Assembly: GCF_900007165.1 (NCBI RefSeq)
Contig: NZ_CYGY02000071.1
Location: 1-39,614 of the forward strand
Length of the DNA: 39,614 nt
DNA from: Paraburkholderia piptadeniae
GTDB taxonomy: Bacteria; Pseudomonadota; Gammaproteobacteria; Burkholderiales; Burkholderiaceae
Reading direction: 5' to 3'
A program made the position numbers and the translations under genes. Below are positions 17,399 to 25,027 of the stretch, one piece after another. Under the pieces are notes generated by a model. It was not told the DNA's origin, made no database searches, and saw only the letters and a list, made by a program, of their open reading frames with translations. The stretch's first letter is position 1. Each line of letters starts with the position of its first letter.

Positions 17399-17427
17399 AG
17401 TATTGGATTGACGAAAAAGAGCGTCAA
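17399..17427 (-). promoter_or_regulatory. Sigma-70-like promoter of the Rieske operon
   Basis: Reading leftward, TTGACG (-35, 17427-17422) and AATACT (-10, 17404-17399) are separated by exactly 17 bp, about 55 bp before the Rieske ATG. The -35 is 5/6 and the -10 4/6 of consensus. The ribosome site TGGAGAA follows near the start codon. Confidence 0.6.
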
Positions 17428-17428
17428 T
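17407..17428. promoter_or_regulatory. 22-bp palindrome overlapping the -35 (ATTGACG-N8-CGTCAAT)
   Basis: ATTGACG at 17407-17413 and CGTCAAT at 17422-17428 are perfect inverted arms with an 8-bp centre. The right arm contains the -35 hexamer, so a bound protein would directly contact or block RNA polymerase. The dyad is seen; the operator role is inferred. Confidence 0.5.
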
Positions 17429-17440
17429 GCGCTTTATTTT

Positions 17441-17479
17441 CGGTCTGGCATTACTTTGGATTATGCGAGAGCCAGACCG
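17441..17479. promoter_or_regulatory. Upstream dyad CGGTCTGGC-N21-GCCAGACCG
   Basis: Perfect 9-bp inverted arms at 17441-17449 and 17471-17479 are centred about 68 bp upstream of the predicted transcription start of the Rieske operon. That is the position where LysR or AraC activators bind. It also lies 42 nt after the stop of the broken LysR gene, so a weak terminator is the alternative, but no T-tract follows it in that direction. Confidence 0.5.
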
Positions 17480-17520
17480 TTTACAACGGGCGCCGTCGGG
17501 CGTTGCAAACGCTTCAGGCT

Positions 17521-18450
17521 TCAGGTGCCGATGGAATCCTGCCGGAGCCAGTCGATGAGACCGTCAATTGCGGGGGTGATCGTGCGCCCGTGCGGCACGA
17601 CGACGTAATATGAATCGCTCGCCTTGAACGACGCGACCGGCAGCCGGACGAGTTCGCCCGTTTCGATCAGATCGTGGACCAGTCTTCCCCAGCCAAGGGC
17701 GATGCCCTGGCCGTAGCGTGCGGCCTCGATGGCGTCCGTATAAAGGCTGCAGCGTAGCGCAAAGTTCAATCGCACTGGCCTGAAGCCCACGGCCAGAAAC
17801 CATTCTTCCCACCTCATCCAGCCTTCCGAAGTCGCATCGGACTCGATGAGAGCGGCGTTGGCGACTTCCTGCAGCGATTCTGGCGTGCCTCGTGACTTCA
17901 CCCACTCCGGCGAGCAGACGGGGAAAACTTCTTCGTCGAAAAGCAGGGTTGCGGAGCCATCGCCCCATTGTCCGTTTCCGAATCGAACGGCGACATCGAT
18001 TTCCTTGGGTCGAAGGTCGGCGATGAACATCTGCGTGGAGATGCGTAGTTGAAGGTCCGGTTGGGCCTTTTTTAGCGATGCCAGCCGGGGCAAGAGACGA
18101 AAATGCGTGAAGGCGGACGTTGCTGCAAGCACCAGTTCCTGCTGGACCGGCCCGCTTGATAACCGGTCGAATACGCCGGCAATTTTCTGCATTGATTCGG
18201 CGACCACGAGATACAGCGCTTCACCTTCATCAGTGAGTTCGATCGAACGATGCAGGCGATTGAAGAGCCGGGTCCCAAGCGTTTCCTCAAGAACCTTGAT
18301 CTGTCGACTGACTGCCGCTTAAGTCACTCCCAGTTCATCGGCTGCCAGCGTGAAGCTGCTGTGACGTGCAACCGCCTCGAATTCGACGAGGGCGGTCACC
18401 GAAGGGATAATGCGCCGGTATCCCTTGGTCCGCGCGGTTACCGGTTTCAT
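17521..18450 (-). pseudogene. LysR regulator interrupted by one in-frame TAA in its HTH
   Basis: Translated through one stop, this is a complete GcvA-like LysR protein: SVTALVEFEAVARHSSFTLA, ADELGVT, stop, AAVSRQIKVLEETLGTRLFN, then the full effector domain to the natural end. The stop TAA (18321-18319) occupies the place where the family nearly always has Gln (LGVTQAAVSRQI), so a single CAA-to-TAA change explains it. The first part ends inside the DNA-recognition helix. A restart at ATG 18207 would give a 228-residue protein without any DNA-binding domain. The gene begins 5 nt after the cupin gene and ends 178 bp before the Rieske gene, so it was probably the operon's regulator. The alternatives are sequencing error or stop readthrough. 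Confidence 0.82.
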
Positions 18451-18455
18451 TTGGC

Positions 18456-18875
18456 TCAGGCGCGTGTGGGTTGTGATTGGGAAACTAGCGTCGATCCGGT
18501 GTGAGCCACGACCAGTACCGTACAACCCTCTTTTGACGACGTACTGTGTCGCGAACCCGCTGGATACGACACTGTGTGCCCGGGAAGAAAATCCGTACCG
18601 TCGTCGTCAGTGAACACGCCATCGAGAATCACGATCAGCTCGGTCGAGTCGTGCCGATGCTCCAATGAACGCGCGCCGGGTTGCAAACGCATCCAGTAGC
18701 TACTCCAGGCACCGTTCTCGTCGTCGGCAACGGGAATCCAGAAAAAGCCGGGAAGTACCGTTCCTCCGATTTTCATCGGCCGCCAGTCGCGTTCATCAAT
18801 CGAATACCAACGACGACCATCCTTGACGTGCAATCCAAAGAAAACCATTTCATCGCGCATATGTTCGGTTGTCAT
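18456..18875 (-). CDS. ChrR-like cupin-domain protein
   Basis: A 139-aa single cupin. The metal-site motifs are recognisable: ARSLEHRHDSTELIVILDGV (HRH and a downstream Glu) and SYPAGSRHSTSSKEGCTVLV (second motif with His). The arrangement with the EGC tail resembles the cupin domain of ChrR anti-sigma factors and small dioxygenase-like cupins. It could be an oxygenase, isomerase or ligand sensor. Start 18875 (MTTEHMRDEM) was chosen because the reading before it looks unlike the family; its ribosome site is weak. It sits immediately before the broken LysR gene and was probably co-transcribed with it. Confidence 0.75.
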   Translation of the reverse strand: MTTEHMRDEMVFFGLHVKDGRRWYSIDERDWRPMKIGGTVLPGFFWIPVADDENGAWSSYWMRLQPGARSLEHRHDSTELIVILDGVFTDDDGTDFLPGHTVSYPAGSRHSTSSKEGCTVLVVAHTGSTLVSQSQPTRA

Positions 18876-18987
18876 TTTCTTCAACGTCCAATGTATGAAC
18901 AAAGGGGGAGTCCTGCTTCTCGTGCCTTCGTATCTGAATCGCTCGCTGTGCCTGGCGTCCAGGCGTATGACGCCAAAGCACATCTCC

Positions 18988-20022
18988 CTACGCATCGGCT
19001 AACAATTGCGTTTGACCCTGCGGTCGCGCGACGCGATAAGCATTCGGCGATTCGCCAAATTCCTTTCTGAACTCGCGGCCAAGATGTGAAGCATCAGAGA
19101 AGCCGCATGAGGAGGCAATGTCAGCGACAGTACGATCCGAACTCGTGAGCAGCCACGACGCCATCCGTATCCGGATCTGGCGGGCATAGGCCTGGGGCGA
19201 TTTGCCCGTCTCTGAGGTGAAGAGACGCTCGAGTTGCCGGACGGACATCTCGAGGCGTCGAGCCAACTCCGCGAGGCTCAATGGCTGCCCAATGTGCTGC
19301 TCCATCAACAGGATGGCTCGCCTTACCTTTGGGTGTGTCGCGGGTTCCAGTCCTGGCGGGTGTGGCTGCGGAGCATTCCCTTTCTGCGCGTCGTCGACAA
19401 GCATGATACGCAGCGCCTTCTGTACGACTGTCGCCTCGAAGTGGCGCAACAGGATAGCCGCGGCAACATCGATTGAAGCTCGTCCACCTGAACACGTAAT
19501 GCGGCGCCGGTCGATCACGAACAGCCGGTCCGCAACCAGATTGCGTTCATCGACGCCCGGAAAGCGCTCGACAAAGTCCCAGTAGTGAAACCAGCTTACG
19601 CACATGCGATACCCATCCATCACTTCGGCTCGCATCAACGCAAATACCCCAGTGCATATTCCGACCAACGTAGCAGACGTTGCCGCCGCGTCATGAATGA
19701 ACTGAAGCGTGGCCTTGCTTGCGGACGGCCCCGAGTGCAGCAATCCACCGACAACCACGACGTAGTCGAAGGACCCGGCTTCGTCGAAGGTCGTCCACGG
19801 CGCGACCTGAATTCCGCAGCTTGCCCTGACAGGAACAAGAGATTCGCCGACAATGGTCCATGAACAGCGAACCGGTCTGCTCATGTCACCTTCATCGCTC
19901 GCCAGCCTCAGTACATCCACGAAACCGGAAAATGCCGTCAGGGTGAAATTGGGCAACAGGACGATTCCAAAGCGGAGTGGCCGCGTGGTACCGGCTTTGG
20001 GGCTGATGAGGTCGCTAAACAT
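18988..20022 (-). CDS. GlxA/GbdR-type AraC-family transcriptional regulator
   Basis: A 344-aa regulator with an N-terminal DJ-1/PfpI-like (glutamine amidotransferase-fold) domain (residues ~17-190: RFGIVLLPNFTLTAFSGFVD, DYVVVVGGLL, GICTGVFALMRAEVMDGYR) and a C-terminal AraC double HTH (~230-335: LSLAELARRLEMSVRQLERL and ADIASSCGFSDASHLGREFR). This architecture is shared by GbdR, CdhR and ArgR, which control glycine betaine, carnitine and arginine use in Pseudomonas. Its position between the Rieske pair and the betaine import operon makes it a likely activator of both. The ligand is unknown. Confidence 0.88.
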   Translation of the reverse strand: MFSDLISPKAGTTRPLRFGIVLLPNFTLTAFSGFVDVLRLASDEGDMSRPVRCSWTIVGESLVPVRASCGIQVAPWTTFDEAGSFDYVVVVGGLLHSGPSASKATLQFIHDAAATSATLVGICTGVFALMRAEVMDGYRMCVSWFHYWDFVERFPGVDERNLVADRLFVIDRRRITCSGGRASIDVAAAILLRHFEATVVQKALRIMLVDDAQKGNAPQPHPPGLEPATHPKVRRAILLMEQHIGQPLSLAELARRLEMSVRQLERLFTSETGKSPQAYARQIRIRMASWLLTSSDRTVADIASSCGFSDASHLGREFRKEFGESPNAYRVARPQGQTQLLADA

Positions 20023-20108
20023 GGGACTGCCTGCACTAACGCTTGAAAAGTCGACCAGGACTCCTACGGCGAAGCTGCTCGCGCTCTCCTGACTAACGTC
20101 TGCAAAGT

Positions 20109-21110
20109 TTATTTCGTGGTTTCAGTCTCGACGCTTCGCCATTCGCGCATCATCGCGCCCACTTCCTCTCCGAGCCATTCACGGAACTGAAGATATTCAG
20201 GACGAAGCTTTGCGTTCTTATGCGTTATCAAATAGTGATGACGGTCGTGAAATTCGAGCACATCTTGCACCGGTCGAATCAGTAGCCCTTGTTCGACCTG
20301 ACGATGAACAAGATGATGCCAGCCAAGCAAGGTGCCCTCTCCCGCTTCGGCTTGCGATACGAGCAGTCGATAGTCGTTGCTCTCCAGATGCTCGTTCTCG
20401 ACCATCCTTTCAGTGCCATCACTCTGCTGAAACCAGTTTCGCCACACGGACCAGTCGACATGCTCGCAAATCTGCGCACGCCCCAACAGGGAGAGGTTCA
20501 ACGTCGCGTGCGATAAAAGATCCAACGGCTTCACTGACCTGCCGTGAAAGTGGCGCTCGTAAAAAGACTGGCTGCAGACGGGATATACGACGTCGTGAAA
20601 GAGCGGTTCGACTTCGTACTCCGCCTCGCGCGGCGGATTCTTGGTGATGATGACGTCGGGTTCCATGAGCTCGTCGAGCTCCATGAAATGCTCCGTCACC
20701 ATCACGTGCAATCGAATATCGGGGAACCGCTTACGGAACGAGGGCAGCCTGAACGACAGCCAGAGCGCCGAGAAAGTATGCGAGACACAAATTGTCAGCG
20801 CATGCCTGTCGGTCCGACGCACCGCCTGGGCCGCCTCAGCGATGTTCATGATCGACAGATAGGACGCGTTGTACAGAATGCGCCCGGCGTCGGTGAGCGC
20901 GATGTGCCGCCCCGTCCGTTCGAACAGGGCGACTTCCAGCGAGTCCTCGAGCTCCTTGATTTGTCGGCTGATTGCCGCCTGCGTGACGCACAGCACTTCC
21001 GCGGCCTGCGTAAAACTTTCATATCGGGCAGCCGTGACGAAGCATTTCAGCGCTCGTAACGACGGCATCTGAGCGAGCAATCGGTCGGCAAACACCTGTT
21101 TCTTTTGCAT
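20109..21110 (-). CDS. LysR-family transcriptional regulator (GcvA-like)
   Basis: A 333-aa LysR protein with HTH ARYESFTQAAEVLCVTQAAI at about residues 27-46, then SRQIKELEDSLEVALFERTG, and a GcvA-like effector domain. Start 21110 (MQKKQVFADRLLAQMPSLRA) has AGGTGA upstream. The open frame extends to 21260 but without a ribosome site. It lies 198 bp downstream of the ProC-like gene on the same strand. It is intact at the very Gln (VTQAA) that is mutated to a stop in the LysR gene at 17521-18450, a useful internal comparison. Confidence 0.9.
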   Translation of the reverse strand: MQKKQVFADRLLAQMPSLRALKCFVTAARYESFTQAAEVLCVTQAAISRQIKELEDSLEVALFERTGRHIALTDAGRILYNASYLSIMNIAEAAQAVRRTDRHALTICVSHTFSALWLSFRLPSFRKRFPDIRLHVMVTEHFMELDELMEPDVIITKNPPREAEYEVEPLFHDVVYPVCSQSFYERHFHGRSVKPLDLLSHATLNLSLLGRAQICEHVDWSVWRNWFQQSDGTERMVENEHLESNDYRLLVSQAEAGEGTLLGWHHLVHRQVEQGLLIRPVQDVLEFHDRHHYLITHKNAKLRPEYLQFREWLGEEVGAMMREWRSVETETTK

Positions 21111-21307
21111 GGTTTTCACCTGTGAAGCGGAAGCGCCCGTGTGGTCCGAAGACAACCCGGTCAGCGCTGCGCACTGCCCCGTGACAATGCGTAGACTGCA
21201 CACCCGAGCGGAATAGCTCGCGCGCAAAATTAGTTTGCGAGTCTTCGAGTTAACTGACAAGGGCAGATCACCTTCCGCCCCTTTATATTACTCTTCGTGG
21301 CCGCCTG

Positions 21308-22078
21308 TTATGCGGCCCCTCGAACTCGCTTCAGCACGCCATCAAGCGCGTCTTTGTACAGTCCGTATGCACCTCGACGAGAGAGTTCGGTGTGCATCTG
21401 CTCGTTGATGCCGCCCGGTGTCATGCATTGCGTAACCATTACCGAAAACGGTTGTCCCGTGCGGGCTGCGTCATTCGCGAGCCCAACACAGTAGCCAGAC
21501 AAAAAAGCTCGCGCCGCGGAGTAGTCGAGACCCTGCTCCACGAGCCAGGCCGCCTGGGTTTCGAGAACGGCATAGAAGCTCGCCATCGTCGCCGTCACTG
21601 CGGACAGCGCGTCGAACTTGCGTTCATCGTCTACCTCCACCGCTTCACCCAACGCGGAAAAGACGGCTTTCGCGACCTCATCTGCGGGGCAGATTGCAGT
21701 GCTTCCCTTGCCCTCAGCGACGGCTGGCAGCGGGACTGCGCGCACGACCCTATTCACCTGCGGGACGAGGCGACGAAGCTCGGCGAGAGAAATGCCCGCA
21801 ATGAAACTGACAATGTGATGACGCGAGTCGAATTCGAGTTCGCCCAGAACTTCTGCGGCAATTTGCGGAACGACCGCAAGGCAAACGACATCCGAATTCT
21901 CCAGTACCTCCTGATTACTCGTGCAGACGCGAATCCGTTCGTCCAGCGTCGCGAGTTCCGCAGCGGTATTCGGATTGCGGGGCGATAGCGAAATCCCGTC
22001 GAATGGAACGCCGAATCTGCACATGCCTGTCACGACTGCTTTCGTGATCGTCCCCGTTCCGATGAATCCGAGTCGCAT
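21308..22078 (-). CDS. Pyrroline-5-carboxylate reductase family protein, divergent
   Basis: A 256-aa NAD(P)-dependent imine reductase of the ProC fold: Rossmann motif FIGTGTITKAVVTG (residues 5-18), LAVVPQIAAEVL, SFIAGISLAEL, and a helical dimerisation domain. Two sites depart from housekeeping ProC: RAVPLPAVAEGKG where RxMPNxPA is usual, and MTPGGINEQ (219-227) where the substrate loop is SPGGTT. It probably reduces, or in reverse oxidises, a cyclic imine other than P5C. It is the last gene of the catabolic operon, with GTGAGG before the ATG, and follows the aldehyde dehydrogenase gene by 101 bp containing a hairpin. Confidence 0.82.
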   Translation of the reverse strand: MRLGFIGTGTITKAVVTGMCRFGVPFDGISLSPRNPNTAAELATLDERIRVCTSNQEVLENSDVVCLAVVPQIAAEVLGELEFDSRHHIVSFIAGISLAELRRLVPQVNRVVRAVPLPAVAEGKGSTAICPADEVAKAVFSALGEAVEVDDERKFDALSAVTATMASFYAVLETQAAWLVEQGLDYSAARAFLSGYCVGLANDAARTGQPFSVMVTQCMTPGGINEQMHTELSRRGAYGLYKDALDGVLKRVRGAA

Positions 22079-22124
22079 GAAACCTCACTTGAGTTTGGAG
22101 TGCGGCAGCTTCGTACAAGGCCAC

Positions 22125-22153
22125 GACAGCCCGGCCTGGCAGCACGGGCTGTC
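22125..22153 (-). terminator. Intercistronic hairpin between aldehyde dehydrogenase and ProC-like genes
   Basis: GACAGCCCG and CGGGCTGTC form a perfect 9-bp stem with an 11-nt loop, 26 nt after the aldehyde dehydrogenase stop. No T-run follows leftward, so partial attenuation or mRNA processing is more likely than full termination. Confidence 0.35.
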
Positions 22154-22179
22154 AATTGCTTTCAATATTAGGTTAGAAC

Positions 22180-23673
22180 CTAGTCGAGCTTCAGCCAGGT
22201 GGTCTTCAGTTCACAATACTGGTCGTGCGCATAAACAGACTTGTCACGGCCACCGAAGCCCGATTGCTTGAAGCCGCCAAACGGCGTCGAAAGGTCGCCT
22301 TCGCCGAAGCAGTTCACCGTTACAGTACCCGCGCGAATACGGGCAGCAATCTTGTGCGCGTTATTGACGTTGTCGGTCCACAGCGATGCAGCCAGTCCGT
22401 AGCAGGTATCGTTGGCAATGCGGACCGCTTCGTCGACGTCGGCGTATTCGATAAAGCAGACAACCGGACCAAAGACTTCTTCGCGAGCGATGCTCATCTC
22501 CGGCGTGACGTTATCGAAGATGGTCGGCTCGACAAACCACCCACCCGTTTCAGCGCGCGTTGCCTTGCCGCCGCACACTAGTCGTGCGCCTTCCGACTTT
22601 GCTTTCTCGATGTGAGCGAGCACCTTTTCATAGTGCTTCTCTTCAATCAGAGAGCCGAGCTTGACGTCAGGGTCGAGCGGATCGCCCGTCTTCCATCCTT
22701 CGAGAACTGTCAGGACCTTTTCGAGCAGCTGCGCCTTCGAGGTCGAATGAACCAGAATGCGAGAGCCAGCGCTGCAGTTCTCGCCCATGTTCCAGAATGC
22801 TGCGGCGACCGCCTGCTCCGCGACAGCGTCGAGATTCGCGACGTCGGGCAGCACGACTTGTGGATTCTTGCCGCCGCATTCCAGCACGACCCGCTTCAGG
22901 TTCGTGTCCGCGGAATAGCGAAGGAATCGCTTTCCCGTTTCTGTGGAGCCAGTAAACGCGACGAGGTCCACGTCGGCATGGCGGCCCAATGCCTGACCCG
23001 CGCTCTCGCCAAAGCCTGTCACGACGCTGAACACGCCTGCGGGCACGCCAGCTTCCGCTGCGAGGTCGGCGATACGCAGCGTGGAAAGCGACGTCTGCTC
23101 GGCGGGTTTCACGATGACGCTATTCCCGACAGAAAGCGCCGGACCGATTTTCCAGGCAAGCATAAGCGCCGGAAAATTCCACGGCAGCACTGCACCCACG
23201 ACACCGATCGGTTCGCGGGTAATCATGCTCACGACGCTCGCGCCCGATGGCGACAACGCGTCGTAACGCTTGTCGGTGACTTCCGCGTGCCAGCGGATAC
23301 ATGCGGCCGATTCCGGAATGTCCAGTCCCATGCACTCGCTAATGGGCTTGCCCGCCTCGAGCGCTTCGAGAAGCGCCAGTTCTTCAGCGTTTTCTTCGAT
23401 CAATTGTGCAAGACGCGACAGCACCGCTTTTCGCTGAGCCGGTGCTGCCTTTGACCATACACCGGACTCGAACGCTTCTCTCGCTTCCACGACTGCCCGG
23501 TCGACGTCTTTCGTATCGCACTTTGCGATATCGGCCAGTACCTTTCCCGTTGACGGATTCAGGGTCTGGAACGTCTCGTTCGACGCGGCTGGACATCGTT
23601 GCCCGGCGATGAACGCTCGTCCGTCGAGCGACAAGGCTTCTGCTTTCTGTTTCCATTCCTGATAGGTCGTCAT
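22180..23673 (-). CDS. NAD(P)-dependent aldehyde dehydrogenase (PuuC-like)
   Basis: A 497-aa aldehyde dehydrogenase that oxidises an aldehyde or semialdehyde to the acid. Catalytic residues are present: N166 (LPWNFPA), E265 (LECGGKNP) and C300 (MGENCSAGSR). The ending FKQSGFGGRDKS and ELKTTWLKLD is characteristic of the PuuC branch (gamma-glutamyl-aminobutyraldehyde and related semialdehydes), and length is exactly that of PuuC. It is 17 nt downstream of the FAD oxidoreductase gene, with GAGGACAGG as ribosome site, so the FAD enzyme probably makes its aldehyde. It does not look like the 2-oxoglutarate semialdehyde dehydrogenase of hydroxyproline routes. Confidence 0.9.
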   Translation of the reverse strand: MTTYQEWKQKAEALSLDGRAFIAGQRCPAASNETFQTLNPSTGKVLADIAKCDTKDVDRAVVEAREAFESGVWSKAAPAQRKAVLSRLAQLIEENAEELALLEALEAGKPISECMGLDIPESAACIRWHAEVTDKRYDALSPSGASVVSMITREPIGVVGAVLPWNFPALMLAWKIGPALSVGNSVIVKPAEQTSLSTLRIADLAAEAGVPAGVFSVVTGFGESAGQALGRHADVDLVAFTGSTETGKRFLRYSADTNLKRVVLECGGKNPQVVLPDVANLDAVAEQAVAAAFWNMGENCSAGSRILVHSTSKAQLLEKVLTVLEGWKTGDPLDPDVKLGSLIEEKHYEKVLAHIEKAKSEGARLVCGGKATRAETGGWFVEPTIFDNVTPEMSIAREEVFGPVVCFIEYADVDEAVRIANDTCYGLAASLWTDNVNNAHKIAARIRAGTVTVNCFGEGDLSTPFGGFKQSGFGGRDKSVYAHDQYCELKTTWLKLD

Positions 23674-23690
23674 GTCCTGTCCTCACAGAT

Positions 23691-25022
23691 TTAAAGCTCG
23701 GCTCCCGCCGAAAATTCCTTCACCCAGATCGCCGCAGTGACAGCGACGTCGGCAATGGGACGAACCGGCAGCGAGCGTGGATGCGGCTGATTCAAAAGCT
23801 GACGAACGAGATCGTTGTCGTGACCGAGCGCGTACTCGGCGATGAGCTTTCCCGACGCGGAACCTCTGCTCAGACCCAGACCATTGCATCCGACGGCTTC
23901 GAAAACACCATCGCTACGGCGCCCAAAAAGTGCACCGTTGTTGACTGAGAGGCACAGAGGGCCGCCCCAGGTGTACTCGAGCTCGACGTCTTTCAGCATC
24001 GGGAAGCGCCGGTCAAACGAGCGTTGATGCAGGCTCTTCGCCTTCGCCAAATCACCTTGCGACACTTCGAGGCTGGGGCGAAACGCGAAGTGATTGCGAA
24101 CGCAGATGCGGTCAGTACTCAGACGCCGTATCGTCGAGCCCATCGGGTCGGCCGGAATCAATGCCCATGACCGCGTGCCGCCCAGCCGGCGCACTTCGTC
24201 TGGCGTCATCACTCGGGTCATCGATGCAAACGTGTACACGGGCAACAGGCCGTTCGGATGTCCGCCGAAAGTAGCCGCATACGCATTCGTGCAGCGAATC
24301 ACCCGCTTCGCCACGATCTTCCCGGCGGCAAGGGTCAAGACCTTGTTTGCCCCCTGGTCCTCGATTGCCTTCACTGCGCTCATCTCGAAGACCTTCACGT
24401 TTCCCGGCAGCGTCGCAGCAAGACCACGCATGAGAGCTGCCGGCTGGACCGTGCTGCATCCTGGCGTGAAAAGCGCGCCCTCATAGAACCGCGTGCCGGT
24501 GACTTTCGCGATCGCGGCTTCGTCGAGCCATTCAAAGTCTTCGTCGATACGAGCGAGTCCTTCGGCGAAGTGAGCCAGTGCCGCGTGGCCCTTCTTGTTC
24601 ACCGAAGCATGAAACTTGCCGTCATCCCGCCAGTCGCAGTCGATGCCGTATTGCTTCACCACTGAACGTACATAGTCGATGCCGTGGCGTTGCAGACGGA
24701 TATCCGCCTTGTCCGCTTCCACACTTCGCGAGTAGCTTTCACTACTGATGTCGTGCGGCAAATCGACAAAAAATCCGGAATTCCGCCCGGCTGTCGTGCG
24801 CCCTATACGGTCCGCCTCGACCAGCGCGATCGAGGCATCGGGTGCAAGTTCAGCCAGGCGTCGGGCAGTGCATAGCCCCGTAATGCCACCGCCGACAACG
24901 ACCCAGTCAAATCGCCGTTCCGACGACACAGTATCGGCGGGGCGTGGCGGGGGCAGACTTTCCCACCAGCCGTTCACGCCATCCGGCGCGGGAAAACGCA
25001 CGAATTCCAGATTCGAGGTCAT
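23691..25022 (-). CDS. FAD-dependent amine oxidoreductase (DAO/PuuB-like)
   Basis: A 443-aa flavoprotein of the D-amino acid oxidase superfamily. The dinucleotide fold is at residues 40-55 (DWVVVGGGITGLCTARRLAE), followed by the PuuB-type GRTTAGRNSGF loop, a substrate domain, and the C-terminal GGPLCLSVNNGALFG and GCNGLGLSRGSASGK, where FAD is held. It would oxidise a secondary or primary amine to an imine and aldehyde, for example N-demethylation or deamination of a pathway intermediate. It starts 5 nt after the DapA-like gene stop and is translationally coupled to it. The pairing with a PuuC-like dehydrogenase parallels PuuB-PuuC, but no glutamylation enzyme is present. Confidence 0.88.
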   Translation of the reverse strand: MTSNLEFVRFPAPDGVNGWWESLPPPRPADTVSSERRFDWVVVGGGITGLCTARRLAELAPDASIALVEADRIGRTTAGRNSGFFVDLPHDISSESYSRSVEADKADIRLQRHGIDYVRSVVKQYGIDCDWRDDGKFHASVNKKGHAALAHFAEGLARIDEDFEWLDEAAIAKVTGTRFYEGALFTPGCSTVQPAALMRGLAATLPGNVKVFEMSAVKAIEDQGANKVLTLAAGKIVAKRVIRCTNAYAATFGGHPNGLLPVYTFASMTRVMTPDEVRRLGGTRSWALIPADPMGSTIRRLSTDRICVRNHFAFRPSLEVSQGDLAKAKSLHQRSFDRRFPMLKDVELEYTWGGPLCLSVNNGALFGRRSDGVFEAVGCNGLGLSRGSASGKLIAEYALGHDNDLVRQLLNQPHPRSLPVRPIADVAVTAAIWVKEFSAGAEL

Positions 25023-25027
25023 GAAAG

